A stretch of DNA of 64,000 bases, taken from positions 108,916-172,915 of the forward strand of contig QMIT01000013.1 in NCBI GenBank assembly GCA_024434115.1, read 5' to 3'. Each line of letters opens with the position of its first letter. Within the stretch, counting starts at the first letter, position 1. A model generated the notes under the pieces. The model saw only the letters and a list, made by a program, of their open reading frames with translations. It ran no database searches and was not told the DNA's origin. Shown here piece after piece: positions 27,028 to 36,619 of the stretch. The position numbers and the translations under genes are program-made. The stretch is from Chloroflexota bacterium (GTDB lineage: Bacteria > Chloroflexota > Anaerolineae > Aggregatilineales > J027).

Positions 27028-27058
27028 AGTCTACAACTTTGAGCGCACTCTAAGTCAA
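27028..27058 (-). promoter_or_regulatory. MerR-type promoter with 19-bp spacer and palindromic operator
   Basis: On the minus strand: TTGACT (27058-27053), a 19-bp spacer, TAGACT (27033-27028). Within the spacer CTTAGAGTGCGCTCAAAG (27054-27037) is a near-perfect 18-bp palindrome (7 of 9 positions matched). Long spacers with the operator between the two boxes are the hallmark of promoters untwisted by MerR proteins. Confidence 0.8.
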
Positions 27059-27076
27059 GGGGGCAGCTATCGTAAA

Positions 27077-27550
27077 TTAACTGGCGGGGGTTTCTTCCGC
27101 AACAGGTTCGGTTGCTTCGGGCGATGGGGTGCGCGGATTGGGAGTCGCTTCGACGGAGGGCACGTTGACGGTTACACTGCGGCCTTTTGGCACGTTGGCA
27201 ATGGTGCCCTGATCAATATTGTAACAGCGCATCCCATTTTCATCCGGCTCAGAATTGGTGTCGAGAACATACGAATAAACGGTGTTGGGTTCAACTTTGG
27301 CTGAAGTACGCTGACCCGCTTTGGCCTTGAGTGTGATAATTTCGCCATTCGATTGATTGGTCAAGGTAAGCGTGACTTCAGGGCATTGGCCTGTGTTGTC
27401 TAAGTAAATCAGCGTGTCGTCCTCGCCTTGCTGGAGAAAAAGGAAAGCCGCCGCAATAATGACGACCAAGACGAGTCCAATCAAGACTGCTGCCAAGCCA
27501 ATATTACCCGTAATGAGTTCTTTCAAATTTTTGGCCGATTTATTTTCCAA
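27077..27550 (-). CDS. hypothetical single-pass membrane protein, 157 aa
   Basis: Not recognised. Short cytoplasmic N-terminus, one transmembrane helix (about 18-40, LAAVLIGLVLVVIIAAAFLF), then an external beta-rich domain with TGQCPEVTLTLTNQ and GMRCYNIDQGT (one Cys pair possible) and a Pro/Glu/Thr tail. Similar in plan to envelope sensors or adhesins. Divergent from the alcohol dehydrogenase gene; downstream on its strand is the merR/AKR unit. Confidence 0.6.
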   Translation of the reverse strand: MENKSAKNLKELITGNIGLAAVLIGLVLVVIIAAAFLFLQQGEDDTLIYLDNTGQCPEVTLTLTNQSNGEIITLKAKAGQRTSAKVEPNTVYSYVLDTNSEPDENGMRCYNIDQGTIANVPKGRSVTVNVPSVEATPNPRTPSPEATEPVAEETPAS

Positions 27551-27712
27551 CTGTACATGACTCCTTCAAAAAATAACGCTAAAGCGCTGGCATTGTAGCG
27601 ATGTGCGGCATGGTTTACAAGAGGTGGTAGAATTGCCTCAATATCTCATTCCACTCCCCACTGTATATTACTGCGGGACAGGGTTTCTTGGTTCATCACA
27701 CGAAGGAAATAA

Positions 27713-28669
27713 ATGATGAGGCGGGCGGTTGTTTTTGACGAAACAGGCGTGCGGGTCGTTGAGCGGGCGATCCCAGCATTACAGTTGGATGAGGCACTTA
27801 TTGAGCTAAGTGTGGCGGGGGTATGCAGCACGGACTTGGCACTGACACGCGGGTACATGAATTTTCGCGGTGTTTTGGGGCATGAGTTTGCCGGGGTTGT
27901 AACACAAGGGCCAGCCGAATGGGTGGGACAGCGGGTGGTGGGAGAAATCAATATCGCCTGTGGCAAGTGTGACCTGTGTTTGATGGGAATTCCGAGCCAA
28001 TGCCGCAATCGCTATACTTTAGGGATTTCGGGGAACTATGACGGGGCGTTTGCAAACATTTTTAAGCTGGCGGTACGGAATTTACATCGTATCCCCGATA
28101 ATGTCAGCGATATTGAGGCTGTTTTTACCGAGCCACTAGCGGCGGCGTGCCAAATATTGCAGCAAGTCCATCTGCGCCCAACCGAACCCGTTTATATTTT
28201 GGGGGTGGGGCGCTTGGGGATGTTGTGCGCTCAGGTGATCCATCAAGCCGGGGTGCCCGTTATTGGGATTGTGCGGCATGATCGGCAAGTTGAACTGCTA
28301 GAAAAATGGGGGATAGAGTCGCGGCGGCGAGAGGATATTCCAGATGCCCGTGCCTCAGTCGTGGTAGATTGTACTGGGAACGCGGCGGGGTTTGCAGAAG
28401 CGCTGACACTGGTGCGCCCACGCGGGACGATTGTTTTGAAAAGCACCTATGAAGGCATTCCACAGGCAAATTTGAGCAAGGTGGTGGTGGATGAAATTAC
28501 GGTAATGGGCAGCCGCTGTGGGCCATTTGATGTAGCATTGCGACTGTTGGCTCAAAAGCGCATTGATGTACTGAGTATGATTGATGGTGAGTATGCGCTT
28601 AGTGAGGCTCCGGCGGCGTTGGTACGAGCGGCACAAGGCGGCGTCTTAAAGCTGCTGCTACGGCCTTGA
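27713..28669 (+). CDS. zinc-dependent alcohol dehydrogenase (MDR family)
   Basis: 318 aa medium-chain dehydrogenase. Catalytic zinc ligands in VCSTDLALT and GHEFAGVV; structural zinc Cys in ACGKCDLCLMGIPSQC. The Rossmann NAD(P) site reads YILGVGRLGMLCAQV. It is about 25-30 residues shorter than usual MDR enzymes, mainly at the N-terminus and the C-terminal end. Ribosome site AAGGAA 6 nt before the ATG. Its last 71 nt overlap the 3' end of the convergent PD40 gene. Substrate not known (threonine/sorbitol dehydrogenase-like). Confidence 0.85.
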   Translation: MMRRAVVFDETGVRVVERAIPALQLDEALIELSVAGVCSTDLALTRGYMNFRGVLGHEFAGVVTQGPAEWVGQRVVGEINIACGKCDLCLMGIPSQCRNRYTLGISGNYDGAFANIFKLAVRNLHRIPDNVSDIEAVFTEPLAAACQILQQVHLRPTEPVYILGVGRLGMLCAQVIHQAGVPVIGIVRHDRQVELLEKWGIESRRREDIPDARASVVVDCTGNAAGFAEALTLVRPRGTIVLKSTYEGIPQANLSKVVVDEITVMGSRCGPFDVALRLLAQKRIDVLSMIDGEYALSEAPAALVRAAQGGVLKLLLRP

Positions 28670-29633
28670 TAGGTATCAAAAGCAGGAGATTGACCAGTAG
28701 CAGACCTGTGGCTTGAAAGTCCGGTGCAGGGGAGGGTGGCGACCACGTCGGGTAGACGTTATCACCCCGACTATGGGTCAGGCGTGTTTTCTGGCTGCCG
28801 TCCGCCCGCATTCGATAAATCTCAATTTCGCCCTCGCGCTCAGAGACGTAGGCGATATAGCCGCCATCGGGTGACCATGCGGGTACAGTATTGGCTGTGC
28901 CCTCGTGGGTCAACTGCTGCACCTCTGAGCCATCCACGCGCATCTTGTAAATTTGATAGACTCCACCACGATTGGAGGCAAAGGCAATCCACTGCCCATC
29001 GGGCGACCATGTGGGGTAGTAGTTGAAACCGCGACTATCGGTAAGGCGTTGTTCATCGCTGCCATCGGGCCGGATGCGATAAATTTCGGGTGCGCCATGT
29101 CTTTCCGAAACGAAGGCGATCCATTGCCCATCGGGCGACCAGACCGGATTGCGATTGGAGCCAAAGCTGTCGGTCAGGCGATATTCCGTGCCATCGGCCA
29201 GATTCATGACAAAAATCTCGGCGGTGCGGCCCAAACGATTGGAGGCATAGGCCATCCAGTGACCGTCGGGTGACCAACTTGCGCCGCCATTGCCGCCCGT
29301 AAGCGTGGGGGTGATTTGTTCGGTATCGCCGCCAACCGCAGGTACTTTGAAAATTTGAAGGCTGGTCGTACTCATGGAGGTAAAAGCAATCCAATCGCCG
29401 TCAGGTGACCAACTTGGGGCCATACGACGGGTCGGGCCAACGGTCAGTTGCTCGACAATTTTGCCATCAGCACGCATTCGATAGAGTTGTTGGTCAAGGC
29501 GCTTGGTGCGGCTGGAAAGGAAACCAATCCAATAGGATACGGGATGATCGTTTTGATGGACGACCAAATTGAGAGTGACAAGCGATAAGGACAACGCAAA
29601 AATGACGCTGGTCAGTTTGACTAGGCGACGCAT
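28599..29633 (-). CDS. TolB-like PD40 beta-propeller protein
   Basis: 344 aa. N-terminal signal anchor (about 5-26), then six PD40/WD40-like repeats, each with a W-SPDG-WIAF core (for example SWSPDGDWIAFTS, VWSPDGQWIAFVS), forming a six-bladed propeller. C-terminal hydrophobic stretch (GLLLVNLLLLIPIKAV) with a basic end looks like a second anchor. Similar propellers bind proteins or peptides outside the cell. Its 3' end overlaps the alcohol dehydrogenase gene by 71 nt, on the opposite strand. Confidence 0.85.
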   Translation of the reverse strand: MRRLVKLTSVIFALSLSLVTLNLVVHQNDHPVSYWIGFLSSRTKRLDQQLYRMRADGKIVEQLTVGPTRRMAPSWSPDGDWIAFTSMSTTSLQIFKVPAVGGDTEQITPTLTGGNGGASWSPDGHWMAYASNRLGRTAEIFVMNLADGTEYRLTDSFGSNRNPVWSPDGQWIAFVSERHGAPEIYRIRPDGSDEQRLTDSRGFNYYPTWSPDGQWIAFASNRGGVYQIYKMRVDGSEVQQLTHEGTANTVPAWSPDGGYIAYVSEREGEIEIYRMRADGSQKTRLTHSRGDNVYPTWSPPSPAPDFQATGLLLVNLLLLIPIKAVAAALRRRLVPLVPTPPEPH

Positions 29634-29744
29634 AATGTCAATATCCCACTACACACTTTTTTAGATTGTATGCCAATTCGGGATGAATTCGCCCATTCTA
29701 TTTCTGCCGACATATAAAATTTATCTAATGATGATTGAATCACC

Positions 29745-29774
29745 TTGACAATTTGGGCGTAATTTCGCTACCCT
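29745..29774 (+). promoter_or_regulatory. promoter for topA
   Basis: Perfect TTGACA (29745-29750), 18-bp spacer and a weak TACCCT (29769-29774). It lies 72 nt before the topA start. The weak -10 is the only drawback. Confidence 0.55.
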
Positions 29775-29845
29775 GTGGTTTCATTTATTTAATTATCTTT
29801 GCAGCAACCCATAGATAAGATACCTGTAGATAATTGAGGACATCA

Positions 29846-32530
29846 ATGCGACGATTGGTTATTGTTGAGTCGCCAACCAAAGCGAGAACGATTAGTAATT
29901 TTTTGCCCAAAGGGTATGACGTAGAAGCCTGTATGGGGCATGTTCGGGATTTGCCCGCCTCCGCCAAAGAAATCCCTGCTGCCTATAAGGAACAAGCGTG
30001 GTCGCGGATTGGGGTAGACATAGAACGGAACTTTGAGCCGTTATATGTCGTGCCAAGCGACAAAAAGAAGGTGGTCAAAGAACTCAAGGCCCGGCTTAAA
30101 GATGTGGATGAACTGATCCTCGCCACCGACGAAGACCGCGAAGGGGAGAGTATTGGGTGGCATTTGACGGAAGTGTTGAAACCCCAAGTGCCAATTCGCC
30201 GCATGGTGTTTCATGAAATCACCCGCGAGGCCATTCAAGAGGCACTGGGCCAGACTCGTGACATTGACCAGCAGTTGGTACGTGCCCAAGAAACACGCCG
30301 TATCCTTGACCGCTTGGTGGGGTATACCGTGTCGCCCCTGCTGTGGAAAAAAGTTGCCAGTGGGCTTTCGGCAGGGCGGGTGCAGTCCGTTGCTATGCAG
30401 ATGTTGGTCAAGCGGGAACGGGAGCGGATTACCTTCCGATCAGCGACCTATTGGGATTTAAAGGCGCTTCTAGAGGCGAGTAAACAGAAATTCAGTGCGG
30501 TGCTGATTTCGGTAGGCGGACGCACGATTGCCAGTGGTAAAGATTTTGATGAGACCACCGGGCAGTTAAAGAAAAACGCCAAAGTGCTGCTGTTGGATGA
30601 AAATGCCGCCAAAGCCTTACGTGACCGACTGCTTAAGGGCGAAAATGGCAAACCGACGGTCTGGACGGTGATCGAGGTCAATGAACGGGTACAGAAACGC
30701 CGCCCTCCACCCCCCTTTACCACTAGCACCTTGCAGCAAGAGGCCAATCGTAAACTGCGCTTATCCTCTAAAGAGACCATGCGCGTGGCCCAGCGCTTGT
30801 ATGAACAGGGGTACATCACCTACATGCGTACTGACTCGGTGACACTCTCTTCAGAGGCGATTCATGCGGCCCGTAATGCGGTGCAGCGGCGCTATGGCAA
30901 AGAATATTTGAGTGATCAGCCCCGTCAATATTCCACTCAATCAAAAGCGGCACAGGAAGCGCATGAAGCCATCCGCCCTGCCGGAACACAGATGATGACG
31001 GCGGCAGAACATGGTCTTTCGGGTACGGAAGCCAGCCTGTATGACATGATTTGGAAGCGTACCATTGCGACCCAGATGGCCGAAGCGATTCTGAAATTTA
31101 ACACGGTTAACATTCAGGCGCAGGATGCGATTTTCCAAGCGACGGGTAAGGTGATTGAGTTCCCCGGCTATTTCCGTGCCTATGTGGAAGGCTCAGATGA
31201 CCCCGACGCGGCACTAGAGGATCAGGAGATGATTCTGCCGCTGCTGAAACAAGGCGATGTTGTCAATTGCAAAGATATTGAAGCCCTGAAGCACGAGACT
31301 AAGCCACCCGCGCGATATACGGAAGCCGCATTGGTGCAGGCATTGGAGAAAGAGGGGGTAGGGCGACCCAGCACCTATTCCACGATCATCAGTACGATTT
31401 TGGATCGGGGGTATGCGCAGAAAACGAGCAATCAACTGATCCCTACTTATGTTGCATTCGCGGTCAGCCGCCTGTTGGAAAATCATTTTCCGGACTTGGT
31501 AGATACCCAATTTACGGCGCGGATGGAAGAAGTGCTCGACGAAATCGCCGAAGGGAAGGCGGAATGGCTACCCTATCTGCGTGAATTTTATCAGGGCGAA
31601 GAGGGCTTGGAATCGCAAGTAAAGGAAAAAGAGCAGACTATCAACCCGCGTGACATCTACGCGCTGGATTTGACCGACATGGACGCGAAAGTGCGCGTTG
31701 GGCCATATGGAGCGTATATCGAACGCGAAAATGGTGGTGGAGAGGCGGTGCGCGTCTCTATTCCCGAATCTATCGCTCCGGCAGACTTGAATGTAGTGGA
31801 AGTAGAGCGGCTGATTCGGCGAAAAGATGAAGGGCCGGACATTATCGCGCATTTCCCCGACACGAACGAGCCAATTTATCTGCTGCAAGGGCGCTTTGGA
31901 TATTATGTGCAGTTGGGGCAAAATGGCGAAGATGGGGTCAAACCCAAACGAGCTTCCCTGCCAAAAGGGGTGCAACCACAGAATGTGACCCCGCAAATGG
32001 CGATTAATCTCTTGAGTCTGCCGCGCACGCTGGGCAATGACCCGGAGACGGGCGAAGAAATTCAGGCTGCGATTGGGCGGTTTGGGCCGTATGTGCGGCG
32101 AGGGGATACGTTTAAATCGCTGGGCAAAAACGATGATATTTTTACAGTAGACCTAGACCGGGCACTTGAATTATTGAGCCAGAGCAGCACCAAAGCCTCG
32201 CAGCTATTACGGACGCTGGGTGAGCATCCATCTGACGGCAAACCCGTGACGGTCAATACAGGGCGGTATGGGCCGTATGTCAAACATGGCACGACCAACG
32301 CCAAACTGACCAAAGGGATGGATGCTGAGACCGTGACAATGGAGCAGGCATTGGGTTTGTTGGCACAGAAACCACCCAAGAAGGCGACGAGATCAACCGC
32401 TAAACGGGCGTCGCGGACATCGGCGAAGTCGTCAACGGAGAAAAAACCACAGACCACAGCCAAAAAACCTACCGCTAAGAAAACAGTGACCAAAAAGACG
32501 ACAACCGCCAAGAAAAAGACCACGAAATAG
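29846..32530 (+). CDS. topA: DNA topoisomerase I
   Basis: Type IA topoisomerase that relaxes negative supercoils. About 894 aa. The Toprim domain opens MRRLVIVESPTKARTI with the acidic Glu and continues to ATDEDREGESIGWH with the DxDxE metal set. Active-site Tyr in YITYMRTDS (about 323). Four topo C-terminal repeat units follow (RVGPYGAYIER, LQGRFGYYVQ, AIGRFGPYVRR, NTGRYGPYVK), then a Lys/Thr/Ala-rich DNA-binding tail of about 50 residues. GAGGA lies 5 nt before the ATG at 29846; the TTG at 29834 overlaps it and is rejected. Confidence 0.97.
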   Translation: MRRLVIVESPTKARTISNFLPKGYDVEACMGHVRDLPASAKEIPAAYKEQAWSRIGVDIERNFEPLYVVPSDKKKVVKELKARLKDVDELILATDEDREGESIGWHLTEVLKPQVPIRRMVFHEITREAIQEALGQTRDIDQQLVRAQETRRILDRLVGYTVSPLLWKKVASGLSAGRVQSVAMQMLVKRERERITFRSATYWDLKALLEASKQKFSAVLISVGGRTIASGKDFDETTGQLKKNAKVLLLDENAAKALRDRLLKGENGKPTVWTVIEVNERVQKRRPPPPFTTSTLQQEANRKLRLSSKETMRVAQRLYEQGYITYMRTDSVTLSSEAIHAARNAVQRRYGKEYLSDQPRQYSTQSKAAQEAHEAIRPAGTQMMTAAEHGLSGTEASLYDMIWKRTIATQMAEAILKFNTVNIQAQDAIFQATGKVIEFPGYFRAYVEGSDDPDAALEDQEMILPLLKQGDVVNCKDIEALKHETKPPARYTEAALVQALEKEGVGRPSTYSTIISTILDRGYAQKTSNQLIPTYVAFAVSRLLENHFPDLVDTQFTARMEEVLDEIAEGKAEWLPYLREFYQGEEGLESQVKEKEQTINPRDIYALDLTDMDAKVRVGPYGAYIERENGGGEAVRVSIPESIAPADLNVVEVERLIRRKDEGPDIIAHFPDTNEPIYLLQGRFGYYVQLGQNGEDGVKPKRASLPKGVQPQNVTPQMAINLLSLPRTLGNDPETGEEIQAAIGRFGPYVRRGDTFKSLGKNDDIFTVDLDRALELLSQSSTKASQLLRTLGEHPSDGKPVTVNTGRYGPYVKHGTTNAKLTKGMDAETVTMEQALGLLAQKPPKKATRSTAKRASRTSAKSSTEKKPQTTAKKPTAKKTVTKKTTTAKKKTTK

Positions 32531-32550
32531 CTTAACCAATCAAGTATTTG

Positions 32551-32585
32551 AAAGGGCGATTCGTATCTCTGCCAATCGCCCTTTT
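32551..32585 (+). terminator. rho-independent terminator of topA
   Basis: AAAGGGCGATT (32551-32561) pairs with AATCGCCCTTT (32574-32584), followed by more T. Also works for the convergent gene, where the complementary arm gives a T-run. Confidence 0.85.
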
Positions 32586-32591
32586 ATTTGC

Positions 32592-33002
32592 CTATTTGCC
32601 ACTGCCCAACAATTGGCGTTTGACGTGGGGGAGTAGAAACGCACCACCCACAATGGTGCCAGTGAGCGGATAGGGCACACCCGCGACGATACCCATCGCA
32701 AAGCCTTTGGCAAGGGCTGAACTTAGATAATCGCGTTCAACGAAGTATTGAATCAAGAATACGGCGAAGGCGTTAATCAAAAAGATGGCAAACGCCGTCC
32801 CGAATAGGCCTACGACTGTTGGGGTTGCCAGCAGATCAGGAATTGTCCAGAAAAAATCGAGAGCAATCGTGACCATCGCACTTAGAGGATGGATTGGGCC
32901 ACTGCTGCGATCTTCTAAGGTATAGTCCTCAACCTCGTTGAGGTAGTCGTCATCTTCGGGTTGAACGATTTCACCGCGAATGGGTTGTCGTTTGTCTAGC
33001 AT
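32592..33002 (-). CDS. hypothetical membrane protein downstream of galK
   Basis: 136 aa, not recognised. A soluble acidic N-terminus (about 1-38) precedes two or three hydrophobic segments (about 44-85 and 95-122) with FGTAFAIFLINAFAVFLIQYF and GVPYPLTGTIVGGAFLL. It begins 15 nt after galK and is probably cotranscribed with it. It looks like a small integral membrane protein of unknown job. Confidence 0.6.
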   Translation of the reverse strand: MLDKRQPIRGEIVQPEDDDYLNEVEDYTLEDRSSGPIHPLSAMVTIALDFFWTIPDLLATPTVVGLFGTAFAIFLINAFAVFLIQYFVERDYLSSALAKGFAMGIVAGVPYPLTGTIVGGAFLLPHVKRQLLGSGK

Positions 33003-33017
33003 GATGTCCTCACGGTC

Positions 33018-34160
33018 TTATGGTCTAAAAATGACGTGGCTTCCGGCGGCGGGTTGGAAGGGATAGAGTGCCGGAGTCAGGCCGGTTTGCGATTGGTAGG
33101 GTGGGGTGATGTCGGCGATAAATTGAGCCACCACGTCGGATTTTACAAGGGCCACGCAACAACCACCAAAGCCACCGCCTGTCATACGCGCCCCAAAACA
33201 ACCGGGTATTTGGCGGGCCATCTCGGTAATCAAGTCGGCTTCTGCCCACGAGATTTCAAAGTCGTCGCGCATACTATAGTGGCTTTCGTTCATCAATTCG
33301 CCAGTGGTAACAGCATCGCCATTTTGAAGGGCATCGGCGGCTTGGAGGGTGCGGTCATTTTCGGTGACGATATGGCGGGCGCGGCGATAGCGAATATCCC
33401 CCAACTGCTCCTTATACGTCTCCACCTGTTCGATGGTTGCGTCGCGCAGGTGGGATATCCCGATCATTTGGGCGGCTTCTTCACATTGACGGCGGCGATC
33501 CACATAGGCCGAACCAACCAATTGGCGGCGCTTGGCGGTGTCAATCACAATTACGCTGACGCCATCCGGTAAATGAATGGGGCGGGTTTCGAGCGAACGG
33601 CAGTCAATCAAAATGGCGTGCCCTTCGGAACTGGCGGCAGAGGTCATTTGATCCATTACACCAGAGGGCATTCCCATAAATTTATGTTCAACTTCGACAC
33701 CGAGTAGAGCTTTTTGCCCTTGCGTCATCTGCTGATTAGATAGGGCCAATCCAAGCTCGATCATGCCAATTTCGATGGCGGCAGAGGAAGACAGGCCCGC
33801 GCCGATGGGCACGTTACCCGCAATGGCAATATCGGCGGTTGGGAGCGTGACGCCGCGCTGACCCAAGAGATACCATACACCCCGCACATGGCTTGTCCAG
33901 TGGGGAAGGGTCGAATCTTGTAGTTGTTCGCGGGTAAAGCCGACGGTGCCGGAATAATCTACCGAATGGACACGGAATTGATGATCAGTACGAGGACGGG
34001 CGGCGACCCATACGCCACGTCCGATTGCCATTGGCAAGACAAAACCATCATTGTAATCGGTGTGTTCGCCTATTAAATTGACACGCCCCGGGGCATAGGT
34101 CAAATAGGTGGGGCTAGAGCCGAAAGCAGATTCAAACGCTGTGGTTACAACGTCACGCAT
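33018..34160 (-). CDS. galK: galactokinase
   Basis: GHMP kinase phosphorylating galactose at C1 in the Leloir pathway. 380 aa. Signature 1 APGRVNLIGEHTDYNDG (about 24-40) binds the sugar; the ATP loop PIGAGLSSSAAIEIG (about 119-133); C-terminal GARMTGGGFGGCCVALV. All three GHMP motifs are intact. GAGGAG sits 5 nt before the ATG. Divergent from proBA; the other galactose genes (galT, galE) are not nearby. Confidence 0.95.
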   Translation of the reverse strand: MRDVVTTAFESAFGSSPTYLTYAPGRVNLIGEHTDYNDGFVLPMAIGRGVWVAARPRTDHQFRVHSVDYSGTVGFTREQLQDSTLPHWTSHVRGVWYLLGQRGVTLPTADIAIAGNVPIGAGLSSSAAIEIGMIELGLALSNQQMTQGQKALLGVEVEHKFMGMPSGVMDQMTSAASSEGHAILIDCRSLETRPIHLPDGVSVIVIDTAKRRQLVGSAYVDRRRQCEEAAQMIGISHLRDATIEQVETYKEQLGDIRYRRARHIVTENDRTLQAADALQNGDAVTTGELMNESHYSMRDDFEISWAEADLITEMARQIPGCFGARMTGGGFGGCCVALVKSDVVAQFIADITPPYQSQTGLTPALYPFQPAAGSHVIFRP

Positions 34161-34237
34161 GGGGTCTCCTCAATTGGTGGAAATGCACTGTATAATACGG
34201 TTTGTCCATAAGATTCAAGACAAGTGCATAAATTCAA

Positions 34238-35356
34238 ATGTCTAAAACAATCGTCATCAAACTTGGTACCAGTACCTTGACGGAAGGTACAGCACGTCTT
34301 TCCCGGCCTAAACTGCTTGATATTATCCGTCAGGTTGCCGCGTTGGTCAAAGAGGGCATCCGGGTGGTGGTCGTCACCTCCGGGGCAATGGCAGCGGGCC
34401 GTGAAGTGCTGGATAATCCGTCTTTGCCTAACTATCTGCCTGCCAAACAAATGCTTTGCTCGGTTGGGCAGGGGTATTTGATGCAGGTTTACAGCATGTT
34501 GTTTGGGCATTACGACACCCACATTGGGCAGATTTTGCTGACCCATGCGGATTTATCCCATCGAACGCGCTATTTGAATGCCCGTGACACGCTCAATACC
34601 CTGATGGATTATGGGATTGTGCCCATTGTCAACGAGAATGATACCCTTGCCGTCGAAGAAATTAAAGTAGGGGATAATGACAATCTGGCGGCCCATATCG
34701 CGGCTTTGCTGGACGCTGATCTGCTTATCTTAGTGACCGATCAGCAGGGTCTATATGACCGTGACCCGCGTCTTGACCCCGAAGCCCGATTGATCTCGCG
34801 TGTCGAGGTGATTGATGACACCATCTACGCGCTGGCGGGGGGCAGCAGTTCAGGCTTGGGCACGGGGGGGATGATGACCAAAATTCAGGCGGCGCAGCTT
34901 GCCACCCGAAGTGGAACACGCACAGTGATTGTCAGCGGCAAGGAGCAAAATGTGCTGCTGCGTATTATGGCAGGGGAGATGCTCGGTACGACATTTGAGC
35001 CGCTGGTGACACATTTGGAAAGTCGCAAACGTTGGCTATTGGCAGAGCGCCCACGCGGTACGATTCAAATTGACGCCGGGGCCATGAAGGTCTTAAAAAA
35101 TCGGGGGGCGAGCCTACTGCCAGTTGGGATACGCGCCGTCAAACGTAAATTTGAACGCGGGGCGGTGGTGCTGGTCGTGGATGAAGAGGAACGACCCTTT
35201 GCACACGGCCTGACCAATTACAGCAGCGCGGAATTGGAGAAGATTCGGGGACATAAGTCGCCAGAGATTGCCGACATTTTGGGCTATACCTATGGCGAAG
35301 AGGCGATCCATCGAGGGAATCTGGTATTGGTCAGCACCAAGGAGAAAACACCATGA
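34238..35356 (+). CDS. proB: glutamate 5-kinase
   Basis: First step of proline synthesis, ATP plus glutamate to gamma-glutamyl phosphate. 372 aa. Amino-acid-kinase fold opens IVIKLGTSTLTEG; glutamate site VNENDTLAVEEIKVGDND; nucleotide loop GGSSSGLGTGGMMTKI. A C-terminal PUA domain (about 280-360) is present, as in standard ProB. A TATAAT at 34191-34196 lies 42 nt ahead and may be the -10. The stop overlaps proA by 4 nt (ATGA). Confidence 0.96.
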   Translation: MSKTIVIKLGTSTLTEGTARLSRPKLLDIIRQVAALVKEGIRVVVVTSGAMAAGREVLDNPSLPNYLPAKQMLCSVGQGYLMQVYSMLFGHYDTHIGQILLTHADLSHRTRYLNARDTLNTLMDYGIVPIVNENDTLAVEEIKVGDNDNLAAHIAALLDADLLILVTDQQGLYDRDPRLDPEARLISRVEVIDDTIYALAGGSSSGLGTGGMMTKIQAAQLATRSGTRTVIVSGKEQNVLLRIMAGEMLGTTFEPLVTHLESRKRWLLAERPRGTIQIDAGAMKVLKNRGASLLPVGIRAVKRKFERGAVVLVVDEEERPFAHGLTNYSSAELEKIRGHKSPEIADILGYTYGEEAIHRGNLVLVSTKEKTP

Positions 35357-36609
35357 TCGTTGATATACAGACCATCGGAAAACGGGCCAAAATCGCTGCA
35401 CGCCAGTTACAGCAGTTCGATTCCACCACCAAAAATCAGGTATTGTTGGCGATTGCTGACGAACTGAATCATCAGCGGGAGGCGATTTTAGCGGCGAATG
35501 TACTCGACTTGGATGAAGGCCAAAAAAATGGATTGACGACTGCCCTGCTAGATCGCCTTAGCCTGCAAAAACGACTGGATGGGGTAATTCAGGGTGTGTG
35601 TGATGTGGTCAATTTGCCTGACCCAGTGGGAGTGGAATTTGACCAAAAGACTCTGCCGAATGGGTTACAGGTGCGGAAACGCCGTGTACCGATTGGGGTT
35701 CTGGGGGTGATTTATGAGGCACGACCCAACGTCACGATAGATGTGATTGCGCTTACCCTCAAGACAAGTAATGCGGTGATATTGCGCGGTGGGTCCGAGA
35801 CTCTGCGGAGTAATATCGCACTGGTGAATGCGGTACGGGTGGCGCTTGAAAAATGTGGCTTTCCGATGGATGCGGTGCAATTGATTGAGGATGCGGATCG
35901 AAAATATGTTTATGAATTACTCCGACTCAGTGATTTTGTAGACATGATTATTCCGCGAGGGGGCAATTCGCTGCATACGTTTTGCCGCGAAAACAGCACC
36001 ATTCCGGTGATTACAGGGGGTATCGGCATTTGTCATCTGTATGTGGATGAGACAGCGGATTTGGCGGCGGCGCTGACGATTGTGCATAATGCGAAAACAC
36101 AGCGACCCTCGGTGTGTAATGCGCTGGATACCTTGCTAGTACAGGAGACCGTTGCCGCCCAATTTGTACCGATGGTTATTAAGCGGCTTACCGAGGATAA
36201 GGTGCGTTTTAAGGTAGATGAGCAGGCCGCACGTTATACCAATGGCGCGTCGAATGTCGAATTAGCAGGGGCCGGTGATTGGGATGTGGAGTGGCTGGAT
36301 TTGATATTGGGGATTCGGGTTGTGCCGAATTTGGATGCGGCGATTGAGCATATTCAAACACATGGCACAGCGCATTCGGATGGCATTTTGACGCAAGACC
36401 CTGCATCAATGGAGCGATTTTTAAATGAGGTGGATTCGTCGGCGGTCTATGTGAATGCCTCGACCCGCTTCACCGATGGGGGACAGCTTGGATTAGGGGC
36501 GGAAATCGCCATCAGTACCCAAAAATTACATGCACGCGGGCCAATGGGGTTGGAAGAGTTGACTACCTATAAATGGCTGATTGTGGGGCAGGGGCATGTG
36601 AGGCCGTAA
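35353..36609 (+). CDS. proA: gamma-glutamyl phosphate reductase
   Basis: Second step of proline synthesis, NADPH reduction of gamma-glutamyl phosphate to the semialdehyde. 418 aa aldehyde-dehydrogenase-like fold. Motifs: PIGVLGVIYEARPNVTIDV, NAVILRGGSETLRSN, and the catalytic Cys in QRPSVCNALDTLLV; C-terminal FTDGGQLGLGAEIAISTQK. Start ATG lies inside the end of proB, so the two proteins are made in a coupled way. hicA begins 10 nt after its stop. Confidence 0.96.
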   Translation: MIVDIQTIGKRAKIAARQLQQFDSTTKNQVLLAIADELNHQREAILAANVLDLDEGQKNGLTTALLDRLSLQKRLDGVIQGVCDVVNLPDPVGVEFDQKTLPNGLQVRKRRVPIGVLGVIYEARPNVTIDVIALTLKTSNAVILRGGSETLRSNIALVNAVRVALEKCGFPMDAVQLIEDADRKYVYELLRLSDFVDMIIPRGGNSLHTFCRENSTIPVITGGIGICHLYVDETADLAAALTIVHNAKTQRPSVCNALDTLLVQETVAAQFVPMVIKRLTEDKVRFKVDEQAARYTNGASNVELAGAGDWDVEWLDLILGIRVVPNLDAAIEHIQTHGTAHSDGILTQDPASMERFLNEVDSSAVYVNASTRFTDGGQLGLGAEIAISTQKLHARGPMGLEELTTYKWLIVGQGHVRP

Positions 36610-36619
36610 GTGGACTGAT

